The notes below the pieces were generated by a model, which saw only the letters and a program-made list of their open reading frames with translations, had not been told where the DNA came from and searched no databases. From assembly GCA_937873805.1 (NCBI GenBank), contig CALMWO010000357.1, positions 1 to 6,127 on the forward strand: a stretch of 6,127 nt of DNA. Reading direction: 5' to 3'. Each line of letters starts with the position of its first letter. Positions within the stretch are counted from its first letter, which is position 1. The DNA comes from an uncultured Hyphomonadaceae bacterium (GTDB lineage Bacteria > Pseudomonadota > Alphaproteobacteria > Caulobacterales > Hyphomonadaceae). Positions 5,711 through 6,127 of the stretch are shown piece after piece. Made by a program: the position numbers and the translations under genes.

Positions 5711-6127
5711 TCAGCCCGACGACGGAGTTGATGCCAGGCCCGCGATCGGGGCAGCTAAGGCTTTCGGAAGCAGGGTCCACCAGCGCGCGGCGCCGTTCAT
5801 TTTTTCCGCGAAGGCGCCGGCCTCGGCTCCTGTGCCTGCGAAGATGTCGCCGCGATTGGGGCCGCGCCGGATCGCGCCGCCTGTGTCTTGCGCAACAAGA
5901 AGCCTCTGGAAGGCGTAGCCATCATACGTGCCGTCGACGAATACGATGGCGCCATAAGGGTGGTAAGCTGGATCGATCGCGATCGAGCCCATGGGAGTCA
6001 GAGGCACGTTGGCTGCGCCCTTCGGGCCGGCTGCGTAGTCGGCGATCTGTTCTTCCTGGAAGAAGACATAGGACGGGTCGGCGTTGAGCGCGGTCTTCTG
6101 TTCGCCGGGATAGGTGTAGAGCCATGA
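5711..6127 (-). CDS. mltA: Membrane-bound lytic murein transglycosylase A, C-terminal part (partial)
   Basis: The open frame reaches the window edge, so only the last 138 residues are present; the start lies beyond 6127. The fragment begins SWLYTYPGE and includes SYVFFQEEQ, then the 3D (three-Asp) domain: PLTPMGSIAIDPAYHPYG (42-59), LLVAQDTGGAI (76-86) and NRGDIFAGTGAEAG (91-104), ending near RWWTLLP. This order is characteristic of MltA, which cleaves peptidoglycan glycan strands to 1,6-anhydromuramyl products; an aspartate of the 3D motif is catalytic. Asp52, Asp81 and Asp94 of the fragment are intact. The GTG at 6007 is an internal valine codon, not a start. The protein normally acts in the periplasm, often as an outer-membrane lipoprotein, but the N-terminus that would show a lipobox is outside the window. 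In many Hyphomicrobiales mltA is followed by an Smr-domain gene; here a convergent VOC gene follows instead. Confidence 0.9.
   Translation of the reverse strand, partial: SWLYTYPGEQKTALNADPSYVFFQEEQIADYAAGPKGAANVPLTPMGSIAIDPAYHPYGAIVFVDGTYDGYAFQRLLVAQDTGGAIRRGPNRGDIFAGTGAEAGAFAEKMNGAARWWTLLPKALAAPIAGLASTPSSG

Noticed and set aside
5699..5723. Possible bidirectional terminator between the VOC gene and mltA
   Set aside because: Only imperfect short complementarity (GTCGT with ACGAC) and no T run are present, which is too weak to call.
5922..6125. Minus-strand open frame of 67 residues at the right edge
   Set aside because: It is an Arg-rich out-of-frame shadow of the MltA coding sequence.

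Overview
The window looks like ordinary chromosomal DNA from a GC-rich Gram-negative bacterium. An alphaproteobacterium, probably of the Hyphomicrobiales (Rhizobiales), is the best guess. This rests on protein style: a CHASE3 hybrid kinase with an AHDFNN H-box, a YpfJ-type metallopeptidase, a DUF72 protein with a Lys/Ala/Pro tail, and an MltA 3D domain. The inference is from recalled family resemblance only, because no search could be run. There is no rRNA, tRNA, CRISPR array, transposase or phage gene.

Layout from left to right. Positions 1-168 hold a strong intrinsic terminator for an unseen upstream gene and a perfect 18-bp inverted repeat. Positions 169-2070 (+) encode a membrane hybrid histidine kinase (CHASE3, HisKA, HATPase, REC). 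It converges, with a gap of only 24 bp, on a membrane fatty acid desaturase (2095-3126, -). A 262-bp stretch without a gene follows (3127-3388). Next is a zinc metallopeptidase of the YpfJ family (3389-4237, -). A 191-bp divergent intergenic region with a nested inverted repeat separates it from a two-gene plus-strand unit: a DUF72 (YecE-like) protein (4429-5304) and, 4 bp later, a small VOC/glyoxalase-fold protein (5309-5698). The right edge is the C-terminal part of a lytic murein transglycosylase A (mltA, 5711-6127, -), cut by the window end.

No single pathway links all the genes. Three of them act at the envelope (desaturase on membrane lipids, MltA on peptidoglycan, YpfJ-type peptidase outside the cytoplasmic membrane), and the kinase senses from the membrane. 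The only clear transcriptional unit is DUF72-VOC. Two gene starts were moved inward from the longest open frames because strong Shine-Dalgarno sites and family N-termini support it (4237 for the peptidase, 4429 for DUF72). I did not find a convincing new system. The most notable items are the H1-like basic tail on the DUF72 protein, its tight coupling to the VOC gene, and the nested hairpin in the divergent intergenic region.
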